This document shows, piece by piece, positions 52,578 to 61,988 of a stretch of 64,000 nt of DNA. The stretch is from the NCBI RefSeq assembly GCF_001180185.1, contig NZ_CVSS01000037.1, forward strand, positions 1 to 64,000, in the 5' to 3' direction. The position numbers were made by a program, and so were the translations under genes. The notes beneath the pieces are model-generated. The model had not been told where the DNA came from. It ran no database searches and saw only the letters and a list, made by a program, of their open reading frames with translations. Source of the DNA: Candidatus Pelagibacter communis (GTDB taxonomy: Bacteria; Pseudomonadota; Alphaproteobacteria; Pelagibacterales; Pelagibacteraceae). Positions within the stretch are counted from its first letter, which is position 1, and every line of letters begins with the position of its first letter.

Positions 52578-54917
52578 ATGTCGCAAACTACTTTAGATAT
52601 AAAGGAACCAGGCCTTAATGTGTTACCACCTGGAGTTGAAAGACATGTAGTTAATGCAGGAGGTCTCACTGGCTTACAAATTTTCCCCGATGATGAAATA
52701 GAAATTATAAATGATGAAGGAAATCAGATTTGTGAAATAATTTGTTTTGATAAAGATGGAAAATCTGAAAACGGAATTCTTAATTTAAAAGAGAATGCTA
52801 AGGAAAGTTTTATAAAAGAAATTTTACTTAGAAAAGATGAAAGTTCTTTAATTACCAATCTTCAATTAAAAAAACGGAATTTAAATATAAATAAATCTAA
52901 ATCCTCAATTTTGTTTGATGACAATACTCCTAGTGGTGAAAAAATTAAAATTAAATCTAAAGATAAATGTTATGTGATTTTTTCAGCACCACAAAATGAT
53001 ATGCTAGTGAGTGATCAAAACCCTTCGAGTGATTTAACAATATTTATAAATAGAGCAAAAATTATTAATGATAAAGAGTTGTCAATTATACCTGATCCAA
53101 TTTATGAACCTAATTATGAAAAAAATATTGATAGAGAAACTTCAATTTCTTATGAAGTTAAAGAAGGTGATTATATTCAGGTCATAAGCCCAGCAGGAAG
53201 ACAATGTTCTGACTTTGTGGCATTTGATACTAGAAAACTAGATAAAAAAATTGAAAAAGGTCTTGATTGGCAAACAACAAGAACTTTTATGGGTAATACT
53301 TTTCCTGGGCCAGGATTGTTTTCAAAATTTTATGATACTGATCATGAACCACTAATTGAGGTAATTAGAGATACTGTTGGCAAGCACGATACATTTAACC
53401 TTGCTTGTACTTCAAAATATTATGAAGATGCTGGCTATTTTGGCCACCCAAATTGTTCTGACAACTTAACTAATTCTATGTCTAAATATGGTGTTCAAAA
53501 ACAAAAAGGTTGGCATGCTATAAACTTATTTTTTAACACGTCAGCTTCAGGATTAAATTCTGTTATTTCTGATGAGTCATTTGCTAGGCCTGGTGATTAT
53601 GTAATGTTTAAAGCTCTAAAAGATTTAACAATTGGAACTACCGCATGTCCAAGTGATATAGATGCTTGTAATTCATGGAATCCAACTGATATTTTTGTTA
53701 GAACTTATGACAAAAAAAAAGAATTTACAAAATCATTTGCTTTTAGAATGAAAACAGACTCTGAAAAAAAACTTACTAGAAATTCTGGTTTTTATGAAAG
53801 GACATCAAAATTAACCAGAAACTTTATTGATGCTAGAGGATTTTGGTTACCTAATGATTATACTAAACATGGTGTAGTTGAAGAATATAATGCTTGTAGA
53901 GAAAAAGCTGTCCTAATTGATTTATCTTCTTTAAGAAAATTTGAAATTATAGGACCGGATGCTGAGGAATTAATGAATTATACACTCACAAGGAACATTA
54001 AGAAACTTTCTGTTGGTCAAGTTGTTTACTCTGCAATGTGTTATGAAAATGGAATGATGTTTGATGATGGTACATTATTAAGATTAAGTGAAACTGGTTT
54101 TAGATGGATTTGTGGAGATGAATACGCTGGTGAATGGTTAAAAGAAGTTGCAAAGAAAAAAAAATTCAAGGTAAATGTAAAAAATTCAACAGATCAAATT
54201 AGTAATGTTTCTATTCAAGGTCCTAAAAGTAGAGAAATCTTAAAAAAATTAATTTTTACTCCTCCTACCCAACCATCAATAGATGAGTTGGAATGGTTTA
54301 GATTCACAATTTGTAGAATTGAAGACCTTCAAGGTATTCCACTAATTGTTTCCAGAACAGGTTATACTGGCGAACTTGGTTATGAAGTCTGGTGTCACCC
54401 AAAACATGCTCCTGAAGTGTGGGATAAACTTATGGAAGCTGGAAAAAATCACGGTTTAATCCCTGCAGGATTTGCTGCTTTAGATAAATTAAGAATTGAG
54501 GCAGGTTTAATTTTATTTGGTAATGAATTTGATGGACAACAAGATCCTTTTGAAGCTGGGATTGGATTTGCAGTTCCACTCAAAACTAAGGATGAGGATT
54601 TTATAGGAAAAGAAATTCTAAAAGAGCGGAAAGCAAATCCACAAAAAAAACTTGTTGGTTTAGAGCTTATTGGAAAAGAACATGCTGGTCATGGTGATTG
54701 TGTGCATGTTGGAAGATCACAAGTTGGAATAATAACAAGTGGTTGTTTATCAACAACTCTTAATAAAAATATAGCACTTTGTAGAATAGATACTCAATAC
54801 TCAGAGCCAGGGACAGAGGTTGAGGTTGGAAAAATAGATGGTCACCAAAAAAGAATTTCAGCAAAGGTTGTGAGTTTCCCACACTTTGACCCTAAAAAGA
54901 CTAGAGTAAGATCTTAA
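52578..54917 (+). CDS. tdm: Trimethylamine N-oxide demethylase
   Basis: This 779-residue protein has an N-terminal half of the DUF1989 (urea carboxylase-associated) type, with the metal-site cysteines in SPAGRQCSDFVAFD, FGHPNCSDN and TTACPSDIDACNSWNP. A C-terminal GcvT/GcvT_C folate domain (about 430-775, with SNVSIQGPKSREILKKL and SRTGYTGELGYEVW) follows. This domain fusion is that of Tdm, which splits TMAO into dimethylamine and formaldehyde, with formaldehyde captured by tetrahydrofolate. It is divergent from tmoX, and the MarR-like gene overlaps its stop by one base. Length agrees with characterised Tdm. Confidence 0.92.
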   Translation: MSQTTLDIKEPGLNVLPPGVERHVVNAGGLTGLQIFPDDEIEIINDEGNQICEIICFDKDGKSENGILNLKENAKESFIKEILLRKDESSLITNLQLKKRNLNINKSKSSILFDDNTPSGEKIKIKSKDKCYVIFSAPQNDMLVSDQNPSSDLTIFINRAKIINDKELSIIPDPIYEPNYEKNIDRETSISYEVKEGDYIQVISPAGRQCSDFVAFDTRKLDKKIEKGLDWQTTRTFMGNTFPGPGLFSKFYDTDHEPLIEVIRDTVGKHDTFNLACTSKYYEDAGYFGHPNCSDNLTNSMSKYGVQKQKGWHAINLFFNTSASGLNSVISDESFARPGDYVMFKALKDLTIGTTACPSDIDACNSWNPTDIFVRTYDKKKEFTKSFAFRMKTDSEKKLTRNSGFYERTSKLTRNFIDARGFWLPNDYTKHGVVEEYNACREKAVLIDLSSLRKFEIIGPDAEELMNYTLTRNIKKLSVGQVVYSAMCYENGMMFDDGTLLRLSETGFRWICGDEYAGEWLKEVAKKKKFKVNVKNSTDQISNVSIQGPKSREILKKLIFTPPTQPSIDELEWFRFTICRIEDLQGIPLIVSRTGYTGELGYEVWCHPKHAPEVWDKLMEAGKNHGLIPAGFAALDKLRIEAGLILFGNEFDGQQDPFEAGIGFAVPLKTKDEDFIGKEILKERKANPQKKLVGLELIGKEHAGHGDCVHVGRSQVGIITSGCLSTTLNKNIALCRIDTQYSEPGTEVEVGKIDGHQKRISAKVVSFPHFDPKKTRVRS

Positions 54918-55267
54918 TGGCAAAAACAACTAAAGATTTACTTGAATTTTGGGAAGATCAAATGAAACTTTCCCATACATCTTCTAATTACTTTTTTAGA
55001 AAGTCACCTTCACATTATCACATGATGCTTCTAGTTATGCATGCATATAAATATAAAGAGAATTTAACAGTTGAGGAACTAAAGACTAAATTGTTTAAAA
55101 CATCTCGACCGAAGTCTGCTTTAATGATCAATGAAGCATGTGAAAAAGGTTTTTTTTTCTTAGAAAAAACTTCAGGTGATCAAAGAAAAAAACACATAAA
55201 ACCAAGTGTGTCTTTTATTGAAGAATTTAACAGATATCTGGAAACTTTAAAAAATCTAAGCTTCTAA
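54917..55267 (+). CDS. MarR-like winged-helix regulator
   Basis: This 116-residue protein has the helix content and wing of a small winged helix-turn-helix protein: LTVEELKTKLFKTSRPKSAL as the recognition part and LEKTSGDQRKKHIKPSVSF as the wing, followed by a C-terminal helix. It resembles MarR. Its ATG overlaps the tdm stop by one base (TAATG at 54915-54919), so it is likely a local regulator of methylated-amine genes, possibly responding to TMAO. The family assignment is by eye. Confidence 0.65.
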   Translation: MAKTTKDLLEFWEDQMKLSHTSSNYFFRKSPSHYHMMLLVMHAYKYKENLTVEELKTKLFKTSRPKSALMINEACEKGFFFLEKTSGDQRKKHIKPSVSFIEEFNRYLETLKNLSF

Positions 55268-55349
55268 AGAATAAGTAATTAATTATTTATATATTTTATA
55301 TATATAAAAAATTATATATTTAAGTCGCACGAAAAATAAAGATGTATCA

Positions 55350-56675
55350 ATGTCATTACCGACGAAAGCAAAAGTAGTAATAATCGGTGGAGGTATCCAC
55401 GGTTTAAGTACTGCTTGGAAATTATCAGAAACTTATAAAAACCCTGGTGACATCGTAGTTTTAGAAAAAAAAGACACAGCAGCTGGTGCAAGTGGAATAG
55501 CTTGTGGGGTTGTGAGAAATAATTATTTCCAACCAGCGATGAGAGAATTAATGGCTCATTCAGTTTCAGTTTGGGAAAGCGACCCTAAAGCATTTAAATA
55601 CAATCCAGTTGGTTATTTACAAATATCACCTGAGGTTATGCATGAAGATGTTGCGAGCATTTATGAGCAACAAAAAGCAATAGGATATGAATCTGATTTT
55701 ATAGAAGGTGAAAAGGATTGCATGAAATACATGAAGGGAATGTTTGATGACTGGCAAGCCCAAGGTATAACTTCAATTCTTCATGAAAAAAAGGGTGGAT
55801 ACGCATTTAATAAAGATTCTATTAAAGCTTTAGAAAATAAATCTACTTCTAATGGTGTTCAAGTGATGAAAGGTGTGAAAGTTACAGGATTTAAAAGAGG
55901 AAGTAATAGTAAAGCGGTTACAGGGGTTGAAACAGATAAAGGCACAATCGATTGTGAACAAGTAGTAATTGGAGCAGGACCGTGGGCTAGAGATTTTTGG
56001 AATATGTTGGAATTACCTAAAACAGCAAACATAAAAGGTAAAGATGGTAAAATGCATGTAACTGATATGTGGACTTACTGGATGCTTCAAGAGGGTGTTA
56101 TTGGTGTTGAGCCAGATTTCTTAAAAACAAATGATGGTAAACAGCCACCAGTAGTTCATGTTGACTCGACTGCACCATTATATTCGGATAAAACAAAAAA
56201 ATTAATTACGGATAAAATTTGGGGAATTTATTATAAACCTGATATTGATGGTTTAGGAGTTCAAGGTGGAACATCACCTTACATTGTTAAAAAACATTTT
56301 GATCAAGTAAATGTTGATCCTTATGGAATTGAGTCTCCAGAGTATCAAACTACTGATGCGTTTAGTGATATGTGGTGCTCTGCTTTAGCACATTGCCAAA
56401 AAAGATTTGAAGGAAAATCTGATTTATATAGAAAAGGTCCATCAGGTGGTCTTGGATGCATGACACCAGACTCATTTCCAATCTTTGATAGATTTTTTGA
56501 AAACGTATATATGATTGCCGATGCTAACCATGGTTATAAAATGATTGGTGTTGGAGAGCTTGTTGCAAAAGAAATTCTTGGTACTGAAAGTGATTTATTG
56601 AAACCGTTTAGATTCAACCGTTACGAGAAGGGAGAACTTCACCCTACTTCGAACAGTCCGTTCCCTTGGAGTTAA
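55350..56675 (+). CDS. FAD-dependent DAO-family oxidoreductase
   Basis: This 441-residue flavoprotein of the DAO family has the FAD loop VVIIGGGIHGLSTAWKL (9-25), and GGLGCMTPDSFPIFDRFFEN with NHGYKMIGVGELVAKEI near the C-terminus. It resembles monomeric N-methyl amino acid oxidases and the beta-like subunits of sarcosine oxidase, but no delta or alpha subunit gene is near it. It is placed between tdm and a glutamine synthetase-family gene. It could act on a methylated amine or a gamma-glutamyl derivative. The substrate is unknown. About 80 AT-rich bases precede it. Confidence 0.78.
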   Translation: MSLPTKAKVVIIGGGIHGLSTAWKLSETYKNPGDIVVLEKKDTAAGASGIACGVVRNNYFQPAMRELMAHSVSVWESDPKAFKYNPVGYLQISPEVMHEDVASIYEQQKAIGYESDFIEGEKDCMKYMKGMFDDWQAQGITSILHEKKGGYAFNKDSIKALENKSTSNGVQVMKGVKVTGFKRGSNSKAVTGVETDKGTIDCEQVVIGAGPWARDFWNMLELPKTANIKGKDGKMHVTDMWTYWMLQEGVIGVEPDFLKTNDGKQPPVVHVDSTAPLYSDKTKKLITDKIWGIYYKPDIDGLGVQGGTSPYIVKKHFDQVNVDPYGIESPEYQTTDAFSDMWCSALAHCQKRFEGKSDLYRKGPSGGLGCMTPDSFPIFDRFFENVYMIADANHGYKMIGVGELVAKEILGTESDLLKPFRFNRYEKGELHPTSNSPFPWS

Positions 56676-56742
56676 ACTCTAAGCCTAGACACAAATAAAA
56701 TTTTCAGCTACGTTTGAATAAATATAATTCATTGAGGGGAAA

Positions 56743-58212
56743 ATGACTGATCTAGAAAAACATGTTAACCGACCAGGAAGAGATAAGTTAGTAAAAAAAG
56801 TTAGAGAAAAAATTAATGAGTTAGGAATAACTTATATTTATTATCAATTTATATCAGTAACAGGTAGAGTTGTTGGTAAAGGAATTCCAGCAGATCATTG
56901 GGAAAGAACTGCAGAAAAAGGTTTTCAATTAGTTTACGGAGCAACAGCAAACTTATTTTTAGATCGTCATAACAACTATATTGGATACGGTCCAGAGGCT
57001 ATGGAGCTAGTTGGTATTCCTGATCCTGAAACTTTTTGCCAATTACCTTGGGATAAAAGAGTTGGAAGAGTATTTGTAACATGTTTTAGAAATAGAGAAG
57101 AAAGACAAAATCCAGGTGGACATTTAACTTCTGACTGTAGAGGTAATTTGAGAATTTTCATGGAAGAATTCGAAAAGAAACATGGACTTGAATTAAGAGT
57201 TGGAACAGAGCCTGAAATGATGTGGCTTACAAAAAATGAGGATGGAACTCCGACTGGAAAAGGTTTTTCTAAACCATTCTGTTATCATATTGATCAATTT
57301 GAATCTTTAAGACCTGTTTTTATGAAGGTTATTGAGTATTCAAAAGCTATGGGTTTAGATATGATTCAAGGTGACCACGAAGATGCTCCAGGTCAATTAG
57401 AGTTAAACTGGACTTATGATAATGTTTTAAGAAATGCTGATAGATTATCAACTTATAGACAAATTTGTGCACAAGTTGCAAGAGAACATAACTTAATTGC
57501 ATGTTTCATGACTAAGCCTTTTATGGGTGTGTCAGCTAGTGGTTGTCATACTAATATGTCTTTATGGAAGGGTGGAAAAGTAAAAACTAACAAACTTGGA
57601 CATAAAACTTTACCGGCTGTTGAAGAGGTATTTGGTTATGTTGAAGGTGGAACAAATACTTTTATGCCTGATACAAAAGATATGCAGTTACCGGGTAAAA
57701 TTGGTTTACAATCAATTGCTGGTATAATGGAACACTTGCCAGCTTTAACTGCGTTAGGATCTTCAACTGTAAATTCATATAGAAGATTGTGGGATCAAGG
57801 TTTTTGGGCTCCTGTTTATGCTGACTGGGGTTACCAAAATAGAACTTGTGGATTGAGAGTATCAGCACCGGGTAGATTTGAATACAGATCGGTAGATTCA
57901 ATGCATAATCCTTATTTATTAGGTGCAGCCTTACTGAAAGCTTGTGATCATGGAATTAGTAAAAAGATGCAACCAGCAGCTCCAGAGTCTAGAAATATTT
58001 ATGAAGCTCAAAAGGCAGGTAAAGATGTTAAGAAACTTCCTTTGAGTTTAGGTGAAGCTTTAGAAAGATTATCAGAAGATGAAGTTATCAAATCTGCAAT
58101 GCCTGATGAGATGTATAAAGTTTTCCATTGGTATAAAAATGATGAATGGGAAAGATTTTTAGGTGCAACAACTCAATGGGATTTAGATACTTATTTAGAT
58201 TGTTTACCATAA
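56743..58212 (+). CDS. Glutamine synthetase-family ligase (489 aa)
   Basis: This 489-residue protein has the GS catalytic barrel: RVGTEPEMMWL and HEDAPGQLELNWTYDN supply the metal-binding acids, ASGCHTNMSLW the histidine, and NRTCGLRVSAPGRFEYRSVD the phosphate and glutamate arginines. It is longer than typical type III enzymes. In this operon it should attach ammonia, methylamine or another amine to the gamma carboxyl of glutamate. A second GS-family gene begins at 63868, so the two probably have different amine substrates. A GAGGGGAAA ribosome site precedes the ATG. Confidence 0.85.
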   Translation: MTDLEKHVNRPGRDKLVKKVREKINELGITYIYYQFISVTGRVVGKGIPADHWERTAEKGFQLVYGATANLFLDRHNNYIGYGPEAMELVGIPDPETFCQLPWDKRVGRVFVTCFRNREERQNPGGHLTSDCRGNLRIFMEEFEKKHGLELRVGTEPEMMWLTKNEDGTPTGKGFSKPFCYHIDQFESLRPVFMKVIEYSKAMGLDMIQGDHEDAPGQLELNWTYDNVLRNADRLSTYRQICAQVAREHNLIACFMTKPFMGVSASGCHTNMSLWKGGKVKTNKLGHKTLPAVEEVFGYVEGGTNTFMPDTKDMQLPGKIGLQSIAGIMEHLPALTALGSSTVNSYRRLWDQGFWAPVYADWGYQNRTCGLRVSAPGRFEYRSVDSMHNPYLLGAALLKACDHGISKKMQPAAPESRNIYEAQKAGKDVKKLPLSLGEALERLSEDEVIKSAMPDEMYKVFHWYKNDEWERFLGATTQWDLDTYLDCLP

Positions 58213-58234
58213 TAGATACAGAGAGAGAAAATAT

Positions 58235-59179
58235 ATGTGCGGAATAGCAGGATTAATTCATAGAGGAAAATCATCAAACGTTGGTCATGAACTTCAGGGA
58301 ATGTTACAGGCTTTAAAACACAGAGGAGAAGACTCTACAGGTTATGCTTTATATGGCGATACCGATGGAAAAAATTTCATTATGAGATTTAAAGTTGGTG
58401 AAAATGTTGGTGAAGGAAGCACATCTGTTGCTGAAGATGTTTCTGTTTATGACGAGAGAAAAAAAATAGTAGATACTTACCTTACTGAAATGGGAGCAAA
58501 AATTATAAAAGAAGAAAGAATTCTTCCCTACTCTCTAAGATATGAAATTCAATATGATAAAAAAGATTTATTAGAATTCTCACAAAAAATTGAAAGTATA
58601 CCTGGTGTTGAAATACTTTCTATGGGCAAATCTTTAGAAGTTATAAAAGATCTTGGAAATGCTAAAATGGTTTGTGACAGATATAATTTAGATAAACTTG
58701 TTGGCACTCATGCAATCGGTCATGCTAGGATGGCGACGGAGTCTGGAGTAGATATCAAGTCAGCTCACCCTTTTTGGGGTTATCCATTTAGTGACGTATC
58801 AGTAGTACATAATGGACAATTAACTAATTACTGGAACAATAGAAGATCTTTAGAAAATAAAGGAATGCGTTTTATGTCTGAATGTGATTCAGAACTAATA
58901 GCTGTTTATCTAGCTGAAAAGATGAGAGATGGAGCATCTTTGGAAGAAGGTATGAAAGAGTCTCTTACAGGTTTAGATGGTGTTTTTACTTATTTTGTTG
59001 CGACTAAAGACTCATTAGGTATGGCAAAAGATACGATGGCTGCAAAGCCTTTAGTTCTTTATGAGTCAGATGATTTAGTTGCAATGGGCTCAGAGGAAAT
59101 AGCGATAAGATCAATTTTGCCACAAGAAATTGATACTTATGATCCGTTCGATGGAGAGGTGAAAGTATGGCAAATATAA
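58235..59179 (+). CDS. mgsA: N-methylglutamate synthase-type glutamine amidotransferase
   Basis: This 314-residue class II glutamine amidotransferase has MCGIAGLIHRG at the start, placing the nucleophile at Cys2 after loss of Met, and RGEDSTGYALYG, GHARMATESGVDIKSAHPF and VVHNGQLTNYW following the Ntn pattern. In MgsABC it hydrolyses the gamma-glutamyl amide, and in GlxB the role is similar. It overlaps mgsB by 13 bases. It is the first of three subunit genes that together resemble the large subunit of glutamate synthase split in three. Confidence 0.85.
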   Translation: MCGIAGLIHRGKSSNVGHELQGMLQALKHRGEDSTGYALYGDTDGKNFIMRFKVGENVGEGSTSVAEDVSVYDERKKIVDTYLTEMGAKIIKEERILPYSLRYEIQYDKKDLLEFSQKIESIPGVEILSMGKSLEVIKDLGNAKMVCDRYNLDKLVGTHAIGHARMATESGVDIKSAHPFWGYPFSDVSVVHNGQLTNYWNNRRSLENKGMRFMSECDSELIAVYLAEKMRDGASLEEGMKESLTGLDGVFTYFVATKDSLGMAKDTMAAKPLVLYESDDLVAMGSEEIAIRSILPQEIDTYDPFDGEVKVWQI

Positions 59180-60021
59180 AAACTGTTACAAAAAAAACGA
59201 AGGCCCAGGCAATGGGAATGCATAAAGAGGTTTTAACAGGAAGAACTCAACAAAAATTTTTTAATCCTGACGAGGCTGAAAATTTTTATTACTTTGGAAC
59301 TTATGATGTGGACTTTAATAAAAGAACTGACCTTGATGTTGAAAATATGACTGCAGCAGAAGCAAACAAAGAAATAGATAATTTAATGAGTCAAGGTTAT
59401 GGAACTATAGTTATCAAAAATCCACAAGGTAAACACAGTATAGGTGTTGGAATTTTAAATAAATTAAATTTAATTTTTGAAGGTAGTTTGGGATATTTTG
59501 GAATTGGTTCATGTGATGGACCAATAGTTAGAATCAATGGTCGAGTTGGTTGGTCCTGTGCTGAAAATTTAATGGCTGGTAAAGTGGTAATAGAAAAAAA
59601 TGCAGGGTCGTGTTTTGGGGCAGCAATTAGAGGTGGAGATTTAATTTGCAAAGGTAGTGTTGGTGCTAGAACTGGTATTGATATGAAAGGTGGAACCATA
59701 ATTATTGGTGGAGATGCTGGTGCTTTTACTGGTTTTATGATGCAAAGAGGTAGAATAATTATACTAGGAGACGTTGGGATTAATTTAGGCGACTCTATGT
59801 ATGATGGGACAATTTTCGTAGGTGGAGAAATTGGCTCTTATGGTAGTGATGCTGTAGACGCGGAATTGACAAAAAGCGACCAAGATTGGTTAAAACGAAA
59901 ATTAAAGGTTGCTGAAATAGGTGAAAACTTTGACGTGAGTAAAATGAAAAAAATAGTAGCTGGTAAAAAACTTTGGAACTATGACAATCTAGAACCTACT
60001 GAGAAAAAAGGAGCAATTTAA
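59167..60021 (+). CDS. mgsB: N-methylglutamate synthase-type GXGXG subunit
   Basis: This 284-residue protein is a GXGXG beta-helix domain like the C-terminal domain of glutamate synthase: GSLGYFGIGSCDGP, RGGDLICKGSVGARTGIDMK, GGTIIIGGDAGAFTGFM and GDSMYDGTIFVGGEIGSYG. It has a 60-residue N-terminal extension. It would hold the subunit interfaces of MgsABC. The mgsC start overlaps its stop by one base (TAATG at 60019-60023). The GlxC designation is the alternative. Confidence 0.85.
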   Translation: MANIKTVTKKTKAQAMGMHKEVLTGRTQQKFFNPDEAENFYYFGTYDVDFNKRTDLDVENMTAAEANKEIDNLMSQGYGTIVIKNPQGKHSIGVGILNKLNLIFEGSLGYFGIGSCDGPIVRINGRVGWSCAENLMAGKVVIEKNAGSCFGAAIRGGDLICKGSVGARTGIDMKGGTIIIGGDAGAFTGFMMQRGRIIILGDVGINLGDSMYDGTIFVGGEIGSYGSDAVDAELTKSDQDWLKRKLKVAEIGENFDVSKMKKIVAGKKLWNYDNLEPTEKKGAI

Positions 60022-61439
60022 TGCCTAAGAAAAAAAAGAAAAAAAATGGTAAAATAAAAAAGAATGGTAATGTTGGTGGAAAAGCAGATGTTCACTTAAG
60101 TTCAAATGGTGGAAGAAACAAAAGTCTCTTAGGACATAATGCTATTTTTACTCCTGATGTAATTGATGACATTCATATAAAATCGCAATTAGGAAGATAT
60201 AGAATGCGAGGAATGGCATTAATGAAAAAAATTCCTACATTTGATGATTTAGTTTTCTTGCCAGGTACACTTACAAGATTTGTAATCGAAGGATATAGAG
60301 AAAAATGTGAAACCAAAACTGTAATTGGTCCAAGATGTGAAAATCCAATTGAATTAGATATACCGGTTTATATTACTGGTATGAGTTTTGGAGCTTTATC
60401 ATATGAGGCTAAAACAGCTCTTGCAAGAGGAGCGACAATGGCAGGTAGTGCAACATGTTCAGGTGAAGGTGGAATGATACCTGATGAAAGAAGATATTCA
60501 GAAAAATGGTTTTACCAATGTATTCAATCAAGATATGGATTTAACCCACATCATGCTCAACTTGCTGATGGGATAGAAGTTTTTATTGGACAAGGACAAA
60601 AAGTTGGAATGGGTGGACACTTAATGGGTCAGAAAGTAACTGACCAAGTAGCTGAGATGAGATCATTACCGTCTGGTATCGATCAAAGATCTCCTGCTAG
60701 ACATCCAGATTGGTTAGGTCCAGATGATTTAGCTTTAAAAGTTGAAGAGTTAAGACAACTGACTAAAAATAAAGTTCCAATTCAATTAAAATTGGGTGCA
60801 TCAAAAGTTTATGATGATGTTCGTATGGCAGCTAAATGTGATCCAGATTCTATTTATTTAGATGGTATGGAGGGATCAACAGGAGCTGGTCCGCATATTG
60901 CAGCAGCTAATACAGGGATTCCTGGAATAGCAGCAATCAGAGAAGCTAGAAGAGCATTAGATGATGTTGGTAAAACAGGAAAAGTAACTTTAATTTATGC
61001 AGGTGGTGTTAGAGATGGTGCTGATATGGCAAAAGCTTTAGCTTTAGGTGCTGATGCTATTGCAATAGGAACAGGTTCTATGATTGCGCTTAACTGCAAC
61101 AAAGATATTCCTGAAGCAAATTTTGAAAAAGAAATGGGTGTAAAAGCAGGTGAATGTTATCACTGCCATACTGGAAGGTGTCCAGTTGGTGTTGCAACTC
61201 AAGATCCTAAGCTTAGAGCTAGATTAAATCCTGATGATGCTGCACTTAGAGTTTACAATTACCTTCACTCAATGACTTTAGAAGCGCAATTGTTAGCCAG
61301 AGCGTGTGGAAAAACAAATATCCATTCTTTAGAACCTGAGGATTTAGCAGCACTAACTTCTGAAGCATCAGCTTTAGCTAAAGTTCCTTTGGCTGGTACT
61401 AATTACACAGTTGGAGTTGATAACTACCACAAAATTTAA
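60021..61439 (+). CDS. mgsC: N-methylglutamate synthase-type FMN/3Fe-4S subunit
   Basis: This 472-residue FMN-binding glutamate synthase domain protein has an N-terminal lysine-rich tail (KKKKKKNGKIKK). The FMN/2-oxoglutarate barrel includes ITGMSFGALSYEAKTALARG, GEGGMIPDER and GMEGSTGAGPHIAAANTGIP. The cluster motif CYHCHTGRCPVG follows. It would make N-methylglutamate from 2-oxoglutarate and methylamine, or glutamate from ammonia. An 8-base gap leads to a small lysine-rich protein gene. GlxD is the alternative name. Confidence 0.87.
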   Translation: MPKKKKKKNGKIKKNGNVGGKADVHLSSNGGRNKSLLGHNAIFTPDVIDDIHIKSQLGRYRMRGMALMKKIPTFDDLVFLPGTLTRFVIEGYREKCETKTVIGPRCENPIELDIPVYITGMSFGALSYEAKTALARGATMAGSATCSGEGGMIPDERRYSEKWFYQCIQSRYGFNPHHAQLADGIEVFIGQGQKVGMGGHLMGQKVTDQVAEMRSLPSGIDQRSPARHPDWLGPDDLALKVEELRQLTKNKVPIQLKLGASKVYDDVRMAAKCDPDSIYLDGMEGSTGAGPHIAAANTGIPGIAAIREARRALDDVGKTGKVTLIYAGGVRDGADMAKALALGADAIAIGTGSMIALNCNKDIPEANFEKEMGVKAGECYHCHTGRCPVGVATQDPKLRARLNPDDAALRVYNYLHSMTLEAQLLARACGKTNIHSLEPEDLAALTSEASALAKVPLAGTNYTVGVDNYHKI

Positions 61440-61447
61440 AGATAATT

Positions 61448-61864
61448 ATGGCTAAAAAGAAAAATAAAAAAAAAGCGTCAAAATCAGTGGCTGTAAAAGA
61501 CCAACAATTAGGTAAAAAAAAAGAAACAGCTAGAGAAAAAATGATAGGCCAATCTATTGGTTATAGATATGACGTTAATCTTCTTCCTGATTACAGTAAG
61601 ATGACACCTTTTTTAAAAAAATACGTGGAAGCAATGGGTTGGGATGATTTGAATTGGTTAGAAGATGTACATATGGGTTATGAAGAGGGAAGACCCGCAG
61701 TATTTTGTAGAAACGCGAATGGCTGGGTTACAATTCCAAGTTCAATTAAACTACCAAACAATCAACAAGATAGAGATATGATAGCTAGAGAACTTTTAGT
61801 TAAATTTCAAATGTCTCCAAAACACCCTCTTGTTGATTTGAAAAAAGCTTACTTAAAATTTTAA
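61448..61864 (+). CDS. Hypothetical basic protein of the mgs operon (138 aa)
   Basis: This 138-residue protein has a very lysine-rich N-terminal 30 residues (MAKKKNKKKASKS) and then a compact domain with tryptophans and acidic residues (YVEAMGWDDLNWLEDVHMGY, VFCRNANGWVTIP) that looks well folded. It is placed 8 bases after mgsC and before the ammonium transporter. The lysine-rich start resembles that of MgsC, which could help the two associate or bind RNA or membranes. I recognise no family. Confidence 0.65.
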   Translation: MAKKKNKKKASKSVAVKDQQLGKKKETAREKMIGQSIGYRYDVNLLPDYSKMTPFLKKYVEAMGWDDLNWLEDVHMGYEEGRPAVFCRNANGWVTIPSSIKLPNNQQDRDMIARELLVKFQMSPKHPLVDLKKAYLKF

Positions 61865-61868
61865 TCAC

Positions 61869-61928
61869 ACAATCTAAAGTTGATTATTTTTTGAAACCTG
61901 TTGTGAATATTAGGTTTTAGAAGATTGT
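61869..61928 (+). repeat. Nested inverted repeats upstream of the Amt gene
   Basis: ACAATCT (61869-61875) pairs with AGATTGT (61922-61928), and AAACCT with AGGTTT forms an inner stem. Together they make a roughly 60-base interrupted hairpin, just after the stop of the basic protein gene and about 60 bases before the Amt ATG. It may be a weak terminator or an RNA element lowering read-through into the transporter gene. It lacks a strong T-tract. Confidence 0.4.
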
Positions 61929-61988
61929 TTTAATTGTCACATCTTTACAAATTTTATAGGCTTTCAAAAACTAATATGGAGAGAGAAT

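Noticed and set aside
55268-55349. AT-rich palindromic stretch after the MarR-like gene
   Set aside because: TATATAT repeats give many chance pairings. There is no GC-containing stem or T-tract, so neither a terminator nor an operator can be supported.
56743-58212. Naming this gene gmaS
   Set aside because: The N-terminus is unlike type III/GmaS proteins, whereas the frame starting at 63868 fits them better. Only the superfamily is supported.
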